Assembly: GCA_934047225.1 (NCBI GenBank)
Contig: OW203998.1
Location: 15,887,280 to 15,951,279, forward strand
Origin: Ypsolopha sequella
Taxonomy: Eukaryota; Arthropoda; Insecta; Lepidoptera; Ypsolophidae
Length of the DNA: 64,000 nt
Reading direction: 5' to 3'
Numbering within the stretch: position 1 is the stretch's first letter; each line of letters starts with the position of its first letter. The notes under the pieces are model-generated. The model ran no database searches, was not told the origin of the DNA, and worked only from the letters and a program-made list of their open reading frames with translations. Made by a program: the position numbers and the translations under genes. Below, one piece after another: positions 1 to 10,640 of this stretch.

Positions 1-352
1 CGAGGACGATTTAAAACACGAGCATAGCGAGTGTTTTAAACGTAATCGAGTAATATATTGCTCTTACGCCCGTGTATCATACTACGTTTTTCAATGCATA
101 GTGTGAGGAAATAAAACAAATATAATCTTGTGAACTTTAAATTATAATTGGCTCAAAAGGACTGTATCCAGAGCCGTTAAACAGTTGGAAAAAAAAGTAC
201 AACGTTTATGGTACACAGAAAAGGCAGCAGGTTAGCCAACCATTGTAAATAAATAAAAAAATAATAATAATAAAGCCCTAGGGCAAAATAATCGACTTTC
301 TGTTCGGTTTTGATGCATAAAAAGTGGGCCTTTACGAGCACTTGCATTGAAA
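1..352 (+). repeat. Dispersed non-coding repeat 'A', copy 1 (cut by window edge)
   Basis: This stretch matches 38176-38545 and 54605-54996 over most of its length; shared landmarks include 'ggactgtatccagagccgt', 'gccctagggcaaaataatcg' and 'gtttttcaatgcatagtg' or near matches. The window begins inside the 5' palindrome seen complete at 54.6 kb, at the 'acacgagcatagcgagtg' tip. No frame stays open in all three copies, so I treat it as non-coding. Class unknown. Confidence 0.8.
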
Positions 353-509
353 AAATATGTATAGTCTTTGGATGAAAGGCAGACGATTTAGAAAAAGCTT
401 TTTAGGGTTCCGTAGTCAACAACAAGGAACCCTTATAGTTTCGCCATGTCCGTCTGTCTGTCTGTCTGTCCGCGGCTTAGCTTAGAGACTATTAGTACCA
501 GAAAGACAA
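353..509. repeat. Spacer with a 'gggttccgtagtc' repeat fragment and GTCT microsatellite
   Basis: At 407-440 'gggttccgtagtc' and 'ggaacccttatag' form a short inverted pair, followed by about five GTCT units (455-475). From memory this arrangement is common at the edges of lepidopteran dispersed repeats; a similar pair is at 27405-27435. No coding potential is visible. Confidence 0.5.
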
Positions 510-863
510 TCGTACTCCAGATCATAAGATACCTAAATAGCATGGGTTTAACACGAGAGCTGCTGCTCAAGGTGTATATGAAACTGTAAACGTGAATAAC
601 TATTTTGGCGGCAGAATGTTAAAGCGCAAAATTCCAATGTTATATAATGAAATGCCTAATCATATAAGATCTGAACAAAATAACAATACATTCGCGTAGT
701 TATATAAAACTTACCTTTTACAAAACATGAAAACATTGACAGATTAAAATAGCATTTTATTATTTACCATTAATTTACCTACCTACTTATAATTTAGTAA
801 CTACCTAATTATAGAAAAAGAAGTGCGACTCCCTCCCCACAGACAAACCAAATTTCTACTTGG
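510..863 (+). pseudogene. LINE-B RT C-terminal fragment, left part (split by BEL element 1)
   Basis: Translation of about 535-700 gives the same C-terminal peptide as the minus-strand LINE at 38903-39754, including 'NNYFGGRMLKRKIPMLYNEM', followed by the same 3' UTR ('gactccctccccacagacaa'). The copy lacks nearly all of its RT and carries differences such as a changed end after the RSE tripeptide. The UTR stops at 863, where the BEL/Pao LTR begins, and resumes at 6263. It is a 5'-truncated, dead insertion that served as target for the BEL element. Confidence 0.85.
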
Positions 864-1547
864 TGTTTGATATAAACGCTCGTTGCTACCAGAAATTGTA
901 GCATATAAAAAGTAGTAATACTGACTAGTGACGGGCATCGACGTCACTGGTGCGAGGATTCCATAACCACGCTCAGACACCACTAATTGTATGCTAAAGG
1001 GCGATACTTGCAGCTGGAGCAGGGGCCCATAGCTGTCCCAGATTTATAGTATACAAGTATCTTATGATCTAATATTTAATATAAAATGTCCTACCAGACA
1101 GTTGTATGATGACCTCATCAAGTAGTCCTCGCACGAAGACCCTTCGCTGCGGAGACCAAGGCGTGTCGGTGCCGTGACACGTAGATCACCTTCCACGATG
1201 AATCTAAACACAACCCTCCTACCCCGGGATGCATCCGAACCCAGAAATAGTAATTAACAAGTCCACTTGTCGCACACCGCGTGGATATAGGTTATTTCAC
1301 ACACACAGGAAATACACTCAAAAGTGGCCTTCACGCCAAAATATCTTCAGCCCTTGATCGAATACTGTTTCTTACGATGTCCGCACCGATTTCCCTTGGG
1401 TTAAGCCCTTAATAACACATATTAAAATCGTCCGCGATCTATACCAAGAAAATTCCACGTCCCTCGTTTTTGACAGCTCCAAGTCCATAGACAAAATATA
1501 TAGACCATTGATGGATGCGTTCCGAAATATACATTGTATTCTGAACA
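864..1547 (-). repeat. BEL/Pao copy 1, 3' LTR
   Basis: 684 bp, TG...CA ends. It matches 5579-6262 without differences that I can see. On the minus strand it starts 'TGTTCAGAATAC' and ends 'TATATCAAACA'. It follows the polypurine tract at 1548-1561, which identifies it as the 3' LTR. Confidence 0.95.
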
Positions 1548-1561
1548 GTCCCCCGCTCTGG
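1548..1561 (-). promoter_or_regulatory. Polypurine tract of BEL/Pao copy 1
   Basis: On the minus strand CCAGAGCGGGGGAC directly abuts the first base of the 3' LTR. This is the expected place and composition for the plus-strand DNA priming site. The same tract is at 14600-14613 in copy 2. Confidence 0.75.
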
Positions 1562-1799
1562 GCTGAGCAATCAGACCACTAGCTCATACAACCGGGAGAC
1601 GGGAGAGAGTTGTCATGGCTCGTCACAAAATCGAACCTTCGACCAACACCTCTGCGACGCGTGGAGTTCCGTCTCCGCCAAAACAACTTTAATATACGGC
1701 CCCGGCGCCAAAACAAGGATAGCAAGTTCACATCCTTCAAAAGAATTAAATTTCCTTCCCTAGGATGCTCAGTCCTGTCTGACCACAGAGAGGACGAGA

Positions 1800-3102
1800 G
1801 TTGAGGACCGCTTCCACTTTACAATATACAGTGGCAAGCTCCTCAAAAATTATGACAGTTTCCCCAATAGCGCAGCGGAGGTGGGTCTTCGCCGACTTGA
1901 CGGCAGCTTCAAAAATTCCCTCCCCAGTGAGGGCAATTTGGGGGACTGTACCGCCAAGTTACCCCTTTCCGGGCGAAGATTTAACTTAAACTAGCATAGT
2001 TATTTACAAAACAAAAAATAACAATATCATTAGCAGTACCTCTGTAGATTGTGCCATTGTCGGAACGAATAAGTGAAGGTAAACCCCTACGCGACACGAA
2101 ACGATCCAACGCGGCGACGAAGGCCTCCGTAGTCAAAGCTGATACCACTGCCAAGTGAACGGCCTTGGTGGCCAAGCACACAAATACACAAGGTATGCTT
2201 TCACAACCCGAGCGTTGCGATTGCTGAAAACCCCCGTGCGCATTACGTATGTGTCAATCCGACACCAACAGATTTACCAAAGGTCCGTCTTGGGTAGAAG
2301 CAAAGGATGAAGACTTCCGTATGGCAGGTCAGCTCTCCAAAATCAGCCTCCGAAACGCAGAAGTCCTTCATAATCCGTGAAAGGATTCAAACGAGCAACC
2401 GCTCACTTCAGCCTGGCGTGATCCTCGCGCAGAACTCGAAGTCTAAACTTGATGAGGTCCGCCTGAAGTACACGTACCGTGTACCAATGCGCTCCAACGC
2501 TCCTCTGCACTCACGGCTGGGGACAAAATATATGAATTTCATTGACTGGTTGGTATTTCAACATAATACCACCATCATATTGGGATCCTCCAAATCTGCA
2601 AACAGTATATGTTCATTTGAAAGCCATTTCCTAAGTTCGAACATAATAATCCAAGTATCGAATCAAATATCGAATATCCAAAATTGTGGATACCTCCACC
2701 AATGAAGAAGAACCCAGAGTCTTTTAAAACCAAATAGGATCCATCCTAACAAATCTGCGCCCAGGAAAACATCGACTGGGGCCGGATGACAAAACGTGGG
2801 TCTGCCAGATGCAGACCTGACGTGCATGAGATTATGAACGGAGGAAGGTCCAAAGAAGGCTGCCAGCCGACAATATTGTCTATAACCATGGCTGCAGCCG
2901 CTGATTCAACTCCAGTCCACCAATACCTAGGAGCGGCACCGACGAAACCTCCAGGTTCAAAACTAATCGGTGCGCCACTTGACTTTCCAAGTCGAGGAGG
3001 GCCCTTACCCTAACTCAATCCCCCCTGGGGCCCTAGACGCGAGCCATCGCGGTAGGCAACAGAACCGTCCGCGGTTCCGTACTCATGGCTTGAACAAGCT
3101 AG
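1800..3102 (-). pseudogene. Collapsed pol of BEL/Pao copy 1 (protease and integrase remnants, no RT core)
   Basis: Downstream of gag on the minus strand, homology survives in pieces. Around 2940-3090 there is a protease-like stretch with 'VLLPTA' and an 'ALLDLESQ' site where a D-S/T-G triad is expected, with in-frame stops. Around 2745-2800 is the post-protease motif 'LADP' and, in another frame, 'LGADLLG'. Around 2580-2640 is 'ELRKWLSNEHIL', like BEL sequence between RT and RNase H. At 2000-2180 is integrase 'CLATKAVHLAVV' followed by 'SDNGT'. At 1810-1960 is the integrase C-terminal region seen as 'PPNCPHW' and 'EAVLNSRPLC' across frames. No RT catalytic Y-x-D-D motif is present. The product cannot be functional. 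Confidence 0.85.
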
Positions 3103-4956
3103 TTACAGGCTACCCCACCTGTGGAGTGCAGGACCAGTCCACTGGCAATAATACGGCTGGTGTGTGCACATCCCCACCATGGGGGGAGCGTAGCCTCCAA
3201 CTCTCCCTGAGTACGGCGGGTGGTACTCTAACCGCGGGTACTCGCGGTACGGCGGTGAGTAACCACGTGACTCCGTCTTAACACGGTGCTCTATGCCAGC
3301 TGGCACCAAAACTGGCGCGGGGAGGGGGGGCCTAGCCCTTGCCAACTCCAATTGGCCCCCGCCCGTAGGGGCCCAATTCACTACATGGCCATATGTGTGA
3401 TAGCCCGTAGGCAAGCCCCCTACGGGTCCACGCGCAAATACATAACTCACCTCCCGGTGAGGGGGCGCGCCTCGCGCCGCAGTCCTCCGTTCCGACGGAG
3501 GGGAGCTCTGCCCGACAACATGCCTTCCCTGGACCGAGGGGGGGGAAGTTCTCCCTGACGCACCCCCGTTGTCCAAGGGGGGGGGAGTTCTCCCTGAAGC
3601 ACCCCCGCCCGTAGGGCTCCGTCGCTGCGGGACCGGTGAAGCCGCTTCAGATCTGTTGGCACACAACAATAAATGGTGAGGCCCCTCACAAACACTGCAA
3701 CGTCGTGGCTCGGGACAATTACGTTCAAAATGATTGCCCAAGCAACCGAAACACAGGCCCTTACGCTTCACTATGCGTCGCCGCTCGGTGACGTGCAGGT
3801 TTCGCCACTGCTGACATCTCAGCAGGTCATGCCCCGTATGGCCACATTGTAAACAGGTCAATGACCTCTCGATCACGGCGACCCCCGCCAAACGTGTCAT
3901 ATCGCGTCCCCGCGACTGCTGCGGTTGTCTGGGCTCCCCACATTCAGATGAGCCAGCAGACGAAAATGATTGCGCCCCAGATGGCGCCAAGTCCGGCTGT
4001 GATGTTTCTGCTACCCTAGCTTCATATTCAAGAAACGTTAATAAGTCCGTAAATTTTGGCACAGTGCTGCCATCTTTTCCTGCGGACACCCGCTCAAAAC
4101 GTGACCTCACATCATTAGGCAACCTACCTAAAATAATGTGAACGAGTAAAAACGACCACTCGTCCACCGGTAAACCTAATGTTCTAAGGGCATTACACGC
4201 CACAGTGACCGGGGTCAGCAACTGCAACCTTAGTTGGGCCCGGTCAGTTACCCTAGGTAACGTCAACAATTGAGACGCATGCGCATCAGCCAGTAAGCGC
4301 ATGTTCTGATACCTATCATTTAATAAGCCCCACGCTATATCATAATGATCATCCTCTACCCTGAGGTGCTGGATGAGCAACCTTGCTTCGCCCTCCAATG
4401 TTGACATCAAATATGCCATCTTTTGCCCCTTTGATAAATCTACCCTAGAATTTATTAATGACGTAAACATATTCCTATATGAAACCCATTCTTCCATTTT
4501 CCCATTGAATTTATTTAGTTTTAAATTAGCCAAACTACTAGACACGCCATCTACCGGTTGAGGCGTGACAACTACAGGACCTCCTGAATTTTGCCTCTTT
4601 AGATCAGCAACAATATTTGACTTTATAACCAGCATCTTACCAGTGGCGCCATCTGTTGGTCTAGGTGCGCTAACAACCGGGCTGCCCGATTGTCGCTTTT
4701 TGATCATGGAGGCCGCCTCAGTTACATCATCATAAATTTCCATTATCTGAGCTAAATCCGTAACATACCTCTTCAAAGGCTCGTCACTTTCCTGCAGTGC
4801 TGCCACAGCCGCCTCTGCATCAGCCAGCCGCTGATGCATCCGCTCGGCTCTCTCCAGGATTGCATTGTCGCGATCCGAACGAGAAAGCAATCCCTGGACG
4901 GTTGTAAACCAGCGGAGCTCTTTCGCCAACGCAGCCTTGTGAGACTTGGACATCAT
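3103..4956 (-). CDS. BEL/Pao Gag polyprotein (617 aa), copy 1
   Basis: Gag forms the retrotransposon particle and packages its RNA in the cytoplasm. The uninterrupted ORF begins MMSKSHKAALAKELRW. Residues 1-85 are Ala/Leu/Glu-rich and look coiled-coil. From about residue 149, 'LNKFNGKMEEWVSYRNMF' and the following helices fit the DUF1759-type BEL/Pao gag domain. Three zinc knuckles follow: a C-X2-C-X4-H-X4-C near 365-378, a C-X2-C-X3-H-X4-C near 400-413, and a third C/H cluster near 418-431. The tail is Pro/Gly/Arg-rich with imperfect repeats (GGASGRT-PP). The last residues differ from copy 2 because of a small indel near the stop, so the true C-terminus is uncertain. Length is plausible for a BEL gag unit. 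No frameshift into pol is visible; pol downstream is broken. Confidence 0.9.
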   Translation of the reverse strand: MMSKSHKAALAKELRWFTTVQGLLSRSDRDNAILERAERMHQRLADAEAAVAALQESDEPLKRYVTDLAQIMEIYDDVTEAASMIKKRQSGSPVVSAPRPTDGATGKMLVIKSNIVADLKRQNSGGPVVVTPQPVDGVSSSLANLKLNKFNGKMEEWVSYRNMFTSLINSRVDLSKGQKMAYLMSTLEGEARLLIQHLRVEDDHYDIAWGLLNDRYQNMRLLADAHASQLLTLPRVTDRAQLRLQLLTPVTVACNALRTLGLPVDEWSFLLVHIILGRLPNDVRSRFERVSAGKDGSTVPKFTDLLTFLEYEARVAETSQPDLAPSGAQSFSSAGSSECGEPRQPQQSRGRDMTRLAGVAVIERSLTCLQCGHTGHDLLRCQQWRNLHVTERRRIVKRKGLCFGCLGNHFERNCPEPRRCSVCEGPHHLLLCANRSEAASPVPQRRSPTGGGASGRTPPPLDNGGASGRTSPPSVQGRHVVGQSSPPSERRTAARGAPPHREVSYVFARGPVGGLPTGYHTYGHVVNWAPTGGGQLELARARPPLPAPVLVPAGIEHRVKTESRGYSPPYREYPRLEYHPPYSGRVGGYAPPMVGMCTHQPYYCQWTGPALHRWGSL

Positions 4957-5578
4957 GCCGCAATGAACCGGGAAATGTATAAATAAAAACTATTTAGCAA
5001 ACACCCTGACACGGCACAAAATACAGAAGCACTGCTCAATAGGTACCCTACCTATAAATAGAATTTAATTAGCAAAATTAATTCCCAATTACCAATGTAT
5101 GTACTGTCCGTCAATACTAAACAAACAAATAGGTTCCTACCTAATTCTATATTACCAAATTTAAATTATATTTGGTGTATACAATACACACAAACCCGAA
5201 TGCACATTCCACTATGCAACTGTATACATGCTTGTAAGTACATAAATTCAAGCCAAGATAACCGTATATTAGCTAACAAGTTGATTTCCAATCTATAATA
5301 TAAACCGTTATATGATATAATGTTATTGCAATACAAGAACACTTGATATGTACTAAATTAACAATTTATACTGATATTACTGAACCACATCAGTGTGGTA
5401 CCCTCCGGTAATCAATTATCTACTCAAAGCACTAAACAAATCCAATTTGTAATTGCTACATGTACATGTAAATAGCCTAGCTATGTTAACAGTTCAATGA
5501 CACTGGGGCCGCCCAGTTCCGCTGTTTATATGTATATAAACCAAAGTTGGGATTAACCACGGACTGGCTACCAAAGCT
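4957..5578 (-). other. 5' leader of BEL/Pao copy 1, with possible primer binding site
   Basis: About 620 bp of AT-rich DNA separates the 5' LTR from gag. Just inside the LTR on the minus strand is 'TGGTAGCCAGTCCGTGG', which begins TGG like a tRNA primer binding site but starts a few bases in. I could not match it to a specific tRNA. The small ORF at 5095-5298 on the other strand is not credible. The leader is nearly the same in copy 2. Confidence 0.5.
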
Positions 5579-6262
5579 TGTTTGATATAAACGCTCGTTG
5601 CTACCAGAAATTGTAGCATATAAAAAGTAGTAATACTGACTAGTGACGGGCATCGACGTCACTGGTGCGAGGATTCCATAACCACGCTCAGACACCACTA
5701 ATTGTATGCTAAAGGGCGATACTTGCAGCTGGAGCAGGGGCCCATAGCTGTCCCAGATTTATAGTATACAAGTATCTTATGATCTAATATTTAATATAAA
5801 ATGTCCTACCAGACAGTTGTATGATGACCTCATCAAGTAGTCCTCGCACGAAGACCCTTCGCTGCGGAGACCAAGGCGTGTCGGTGCCGTGACACGTAGA
5901 TCACCTTCCACGATGAATCTAAACACAACCCTCCTACCCCGGGATGCATCCGAACCCAGAAATAGTAATTAACAAGTCCACTTGTCGCACACCGCGTGGA
6001 TATAGGTTATTTCACACACACAGGAAATACACTCAAAAGTGGCCTTCACGCCAAAATATCTTCAGCCCTTGATCGAATACTGTTTCTTACGATGTCCGCA
6101 CCGATTTCCCTTGGGTTAAGCCCTTAATAACACATATTAAAATCGTCCGCGATCTATACCAAGAAAATTCCACGTCCCTCGTTTTTGACAGCTCCAAGTC
6201 CATAGACAAAATATATAGACCATTGATGGATGCGTTCCGAAATATACATTGTATTCTGAACA
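5579..6262 (-). repeat. BEL/Pao copy 1, 5' LTR
   Basis: 684 bp, TG...CA, same sequence as 864-1547. It lies upstream of gag in the minus-strand orientation, so it should hold the promoter; I could not single out a TATA box or start site. Confidence 0.93.
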
Positions 6263-6330
6263 CTTGGTTTTGTGGGATGAATTTAGATTAAGTTATCATT
6301 AAAATAAATAAACATATTCATTCATTCATT
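6263..6330 (+). pseudogene. LINE-B 3' UTR, right part (after the BEL insertion)
   Basis: This continues the UTR interrupted at 863, beginning with the duplicated cttgg and ending in an ATTC microsatellite (6305-6330). The same joined sequence, on the other strand and unbroken, is at 38641-38760, which serves as the empty-site control. Confidence 0.85.
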
Positions 6331-7060
6331 CCGTCCGTCTTGTGTCCGAGTTTCGACGTAAACTGAAGTGGCTTCCAATACGTTATCAGAGGTATAGTCA
6401 TATCCTATCTCTACTATACAATGTCTTAAATAATCCTTCTTCCCCCAAATACCTAAAAGATAGGTTCAATTTTCGCACCGATATGAGCAACAGGAATCTT
6501 CGGCCCTCACATAATCTAATGTTATCTACACCAACTCATTACACGGAACGTTACTCTGGATCTTTTATAGTGGCCACTGTCCGTCTTTGGAATGATCTTC
6601 CACACTCCTTTTAAAGTCTTCCCTCAATCGTTTTCTCCAAATTCAACTTGAAGAAGCACTTTTTGTCCTCTCAGCAGCTATAGCTACTAGTATGTATAAA
6701 TCGTACGTATTTATGTAGTGTATCATATTTAAATACATATTTAATATTCTATATTATGTTAGTACCTACTCTTTGTTTAGTTTTTAGACCATTAGGTCGT
6801 TAGGTATACGTTTAGGTTAGTAGTGTATGTTGACTATTATACTATATTATAGTTACATACATATTTATATCACTCTTTATGCACTCATTTTAAATTTCAA
6901 TAAGCCAATGTATTCTTCATCTCTGTCATTTATGGTTATGGAAGAAATTTCTTTCAGAAATAAGGCCGCCTTTGCCCTGTATTTCTCTTAATTCTAATCT
7001 GTATTTATCTGTGTTTTTGTGTGCAATAAAGTGTATATTATTATTATTATTATTATTTCA
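6331..7060 (+). pseudogene. LINE-A 3' fragment (RT C-terminus plus UTR)
   Basis: Residues encoded at 6342-6614 ('RRKLKWLPIRYQRYSHILSL' onward to 'VRLWNDLPHSF') parallel the end of the intact LINE ORF at 34059-37217 ('CRLKWLPIRLRRNLHILSL' ... 'VRLWNELPQNL'). A stop after HSF replaces a sense codon. The 3' UTR shows 'gcaataaagtg' and then an ATT microsatellite (7038-7058), as in the intact copy but with a different tail unit. It is 5'-truncated exactly where the preceding LINE-B tail ends, so the two elements abut. Confidence 0.85.
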
Positions 7061-7074
7061 TTTATTCGTTTATT

Positions 7075-7141
7075 CAATAAAACAGGTTAAGTAAACAAAA
7101 ATTATAAATCCACGCGTATAAAGTCGCGGGCAGCAGCTAGT
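7075..7141 (+). repeat. Helitron-like 3' end
   Basis: A short GC-rich hairpin ('cgcgtataaagtcgcg') is followed by 'ggcagcagctagt'. Helitrons end in CTRRT preceded by a hairpin, and a related sequence ends the same way at 29308. No Rep/helicase coding is present, so at most a fragment of a non-autonomous copy. Confidence 0.45.
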
Positions 7142-7954
7142 AATATGTCCTTAATGTTGAAAGAAAGAAAGTGTAGTGTCCTTAAGGCGATATGCGAAAA
7201 AAATACGGGTGTTTGTTTTCTGTGTATTTCATGAAATACACGGAAAATTTTAATACATTTTTGGTATATGCATTTTGACTATATAATCTACGGTTTTGAA
7301 ATTGGAAAACATGTCTGGATGAATATTCCTCGATAGAAATAATTGTTGAAATGAGGTTTTCAAACACACTTTTTCTCCTCGTTTGACGAATAGGAACCAT
7401 ATACAGAACTCAATCATATTTTATAAGGTGTGTTTCAACAATATCTAGAGATTTGATATTACAAATTTTGCTAGCTATTTTAGTTTTTTTATAAAAATTA
7501 TAAAACTAACATATTTCGCTTTCGCCCTGAATCAGCCCCTCTCGCACTGAGCGTGTTTGGAGTGACAGTGACAAAAATAAAATTCGCATAGCCTCTTGAG
7601 TGGTGTAATTAATGTCATTGAATAATTATACGAAAATGCCTTAATCCGCGGGACTTATTTTGACTTGTGAAAAGAACTTTATACAATGATACGAGTATAT
7701 TCTTTGACGACTTATATTCATCAGGCGAAGGAGAAATGTGCACACAATATTTTTGTTAGCCCACCTTATGCAACATGTGCTTAATAAATAAAGTTACTTT
7801 ACCCCCAATTTACGAGTATATATACGTTTTAGTTCGTCAGAGTATATCTAATATTATTGTCTTTTAAAATTATATACGCTATAACAGCTTTTAAAGCTTT
7901 TTTAAAAGATATAAATATACTGATAAATAGGATATACAAATATAATTAAATCTC
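7142..7954. other. AT-rich stretch, no gene recognised
   Basis: The only sizeable ORF (7182-7400, minus) resembles nothing I know. No splice-bounded exon or RNA gene is recognised. Confidence 0.4.
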
Positions 7955-8264
7955 ATGATATATTTCGGGTCCGACCTAAACCCGGCATCAGTTGAGTATC
8001 TTAATTAAAATAAATAGACATTGACATATATAATATAAAGGTAGATGACATGAGGTCATGACATAAAAATATATAAAACCTAGACTACCTATTTACAATC
8101 TATCTGATTATTAATTAATTATAATTGTCATTACATTAATAATAATCATGATGATGATGATGATGATGATGATGAGGATGGTGATGATAATGATGATGGT
8201 GATGATGATGATCATGGTGATGGTAATGATGATGATGACGGTGATGATGATTTTAATGTTGTTT
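7955..8264 (-). repeat. Penelope-like element 1, 3' non-coding part with GAT microsatellite
   Basis: The region around 7965-8100 parallels 21430-21560 next to the second Penelope-like copy (for example 'ttcgggtccgacc...cggcatcag' against 'ttcgacccctcag...ccgtcatcag'). At 8148-8262 an ATG/GAT trinucleotide repeat with variants occupies the side next to the stop codon of the element. Confidence 0.55.
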
Positions 8265-9115
8265 GTTTAGGCCGTCACCATAATGTGCACCAAGTGCCCA
8301 TATGAAGGAGGATTCCCATGTCCGTAGCTGTATGTCCGTGAGTGGAGGATGAAATGATTTAATGATTTTTACGGTGAAACATTGATCGAAGGTCTGGTTG
8401 TGTAGGCGTGTGTGGGTGGGAATCGGTAAAATGTTATTTGCAATTTTGGAGGTGTGTCTGTGCTGGTTAATTCGTTTGTGAAGTGCGTTCTTAGTTTCTC
8501 CGATGTAGAATGCCGGGCAGTGCTGACATTCCAGGATGTATATACAGTTTTTTGTTTTGCAGTTGGTGTTTGGTTGTACTGTGTATGTGTCCGATGTATG
8601 ATGTGTGTTGATATGAATGTTAGTATTTATGAGGGAGCAGGTTTTGCAGCGTGGCCGTTGGCAAGGGAAAGTTCCAGGAGATGTGTTGGTGGTTGTAATT
8701 CTGACTTTTGGTTTTGTTTTGGTTAGGACTGATTTAAGATTTGGATTCTGGCGGTAACATATCTTCGGATTGGTTGGTAAGAGATTTTTCGTTTCATCGT
8801 TTTGGCGGAGTATTGGTAGATGATCGTTGATAAGTGATTTTAATTTATTACTTCCATGAAAATAGGTGGTAATGAGGCGAGTTTCTTGGGATGAATGATT
8901 AGGATTGTGATTATTAATAGAATTTCGTGGTCTTTTGTATAATTGTTTTTGTAGAAATTGCTATGGATAGTTTCTCTTAAGGAGTCCACTGTGAATTTTG
9001 CTATGATACTTGTTTAGCGCAGTTTCGGGGCTACAAATCCGACGGCCACGAAGTGATAGCGAATACGGTAATGATTTGTTAATGTGTGGTGGATGGCAGC
9101 TGTAAAAGTCGAGGT
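8265..9115 (-). pseudogene. Penelope-like retroelement 1, GIY-YIG endonuclease end
   Basis: Penelope-like elements encode a reverse transcriptase fused to a C-terminal GIY-YIG endonuclease that nicks target DNA. On the minus strand at about 8280-8560 I read 'CIYILECQHCPAFYIGETKN', then a region with 'TRLHNQTF' and 'LRTWESSFIW'; this is the YIG half of the domain and the Cys-rich lead-in typical of the family. Upstream (about 8560-9115) more peptide resembling the second copy can be followed ('TYFHGSNKLKSL', 'LPTNPKICYRQNPNLKS'), interrupted by stops. The RT core is absent. The plus-strand ORF at 8454-8726 is its antisense shadow. Same family as 21720-22330. Confidence 0.75.
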
Positions 9116-10544
9116 ACTGTAATTATTATTGTCAATATATTATTGTCAATACATAGTATGAAAGCTTTACCGCCGTGCTCATAAAAGCTTTAAAGTTATA
9201 TATTTTTCTGAACAAAAAGTGGTTTGAGATTGTGGAAAAATGGATTAATTCAATACCTGGAACTCTTTTAGAGTTTTTGTTCTTTTGCCTTTTGAGAGCG
9301 CTATCTATAGGCTGTTTTTTCACTTTATCTTTATCTTTAGCAAGAAGTCCCGGGTTCGAATTCCGGTTCAAAACTCCTCACATCCATTCTTTTTGCGTCT
9401 ATACTGGAATGATAAAATGTTAATACAAGGTAGGTGTATTGTTTGCCCCCCCCCCCCCCCCCCTCTCTAGGAGACAGGCGTAAACACAATGAAAACAGTT
9501 TCAAAAACACGCCGATTCAAAACTCCCCCGTGACGTCAGCACAAGCAACTTGAATGTAATACCTGCCACGAGCAGATTGTTTAATGAAATAACTTGCGTC
9601 CACTCGGTAGTCTTACAATTAACTGAATTTCCGTCGAAACTCTAACTACGGGATTGCGCTCGTAAGACGATCTTTGTTCTAAGAAATAAGTAGTTATCTT
9701 GGTTTTTAAGTTAACGCAACTAAAAGCCACCATCAATTTATAACCCATATCTACTGATTTACTGAAAAATATTCTATTCAATCTCTAAGACAAACAGTTT
9801 TTACAAAGGTATCTTTTTGGAAATCTTAAAAATGCTATGCGACATGATAATGTTTTGTTGCTTGTATCTTGTTGCAAAAAATGATGTCGTTTTAGTCGCA
9901 TAATTTAACTGTCAATTTAAGATGCATGTGTTCCACCCTGATTAGTTATTGCATTTATTCGACTCTTAGCAATTGTTCACCTTATTTTTGTATATTGCAT
10001 AGGTTCGGTTTTGGAAACGGGCCTCAACTGAAAATCAGCGCAGTGGCTTGCCTCAGCATTATGCTGAGTTGAGGACCTTTTCAACTACCACAGCACTTAT
10101 ATTACTTATTAGTTTAAGTAGTGTTTTTTTTTCCTTTTTTTGTTTTTTAATTGTAAAATGTGTATTTTTTCTTTTCTTTGTTGTGTAATGTTGTGGTAAT
10201 GGATTAAAGAAGTTATCCATCTATCTTATCTGTCTATCTATCTATCATTAAAATTTACAAATTATAACATAATAAGTAAAATTAAAGCCGATTTGACCAT
10301 ATTTCTAAACAAAAATCAAGAAATAGACTTCAGAATCCCATTTCTCACATTGAGGAGACGGTCATTTCAATTAAGATATCTCATTTTAACTGTCAAATCC
10401 CTTGAATTTTAGCATAGAGATTGATGACAACTCCATAGGAGTCGAAATATACCGTACCAATTTGTTTTTTTTTTTCTTGTTTTGTTTATGTTATATATAA
10501 TCCACAAATAAAAAGCAATTCAAAGGTAATATTAAAAATTTATT
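9116..10544. other. Non-coding stretch with C-tract and tRNA B-box-like site
   Basis: A run of about 18 C lies at 9446-9463, followed by 'ggagacaggcgt', the landmark of the LINE-C tail. 'gggttcgaattcc' at 9352-9364 resembles a pol III B box without a tRNA around it. At 10010-10080 a palindromic 'cctcagcattatgctgag' sits in what looks like a repeat tail, and TATC/TGTC units lie at 10205-10248. ORFs here are short and unconvincing. Confidence 0.4.
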
Positions 10545-10640
10545 TATTTAATACATACATACATAAACTCACGCCTGTCTCCCAGAGGGGTAGGCAGAGA
10601 CCACAGAGTAGGATAGAGATAAAAACTCTTGAAAGCATCT
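10545..10640 (-). repeat. LINE-C 3' end fragment
   Basis: The minus strand carries 'gtggtctctgcctacccc' then 'gggagacaggcgtgag' and TATG repeats. The same ending follows the LINE peptide at 26655-26835, so this is a 5'-truncated tail of that family. Confidence 0.65.

Larger units (their letters stand above)
864..6262 (-). mobile_element. BEL/Pao LTR retrotransposon, copy 1 (gag intact, pol collapsed)
   Basis: Two 684-bp direct repeats (864-1547 and 5579-6262) begin TG and end CA and look identical by eye. They are flanked by the 5-bp duplication cttgg (859-863 and 6263-6267), within the size range usual for BEL/Pao. Reading on the minus strand the order is 5' LTR, leader, gag (3103-4956), pol remnants, polypurine tract, 3' LTR. 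The internal region is only about 4.0 kb; a full BEL element would be several kb longer because it encodes PR, RT, RNase H and integrase. Identical LTRs imply recent insertion despite the broken pol, so mobilisation in trans is likely. The element interrupts the 3' UTR of an older LINE-B copy; the empty-site sequence exists at about 38690-38750. Confidence 0.95.

Noticed and set aside
2307..2705. 132-codon plus-strand ORF (and its counterpart at 15368)
   Set aside because: It is antisense to the pol remnants of the BEL elements, which explain the conservation between copies.
8148..8262. CRISPR-like or coding repeat
   Set aside because: It is a simple ATG/GAT microsatellite with no spacers; nothing in this eukaryotic window is a CRISPR array.
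8454..8726. 90-codon plus-strand ORF with Cys-rich stretches
   Set aside because: It is the antisense of the GIY-YIG coding region; the cysteines come from reading that strand.
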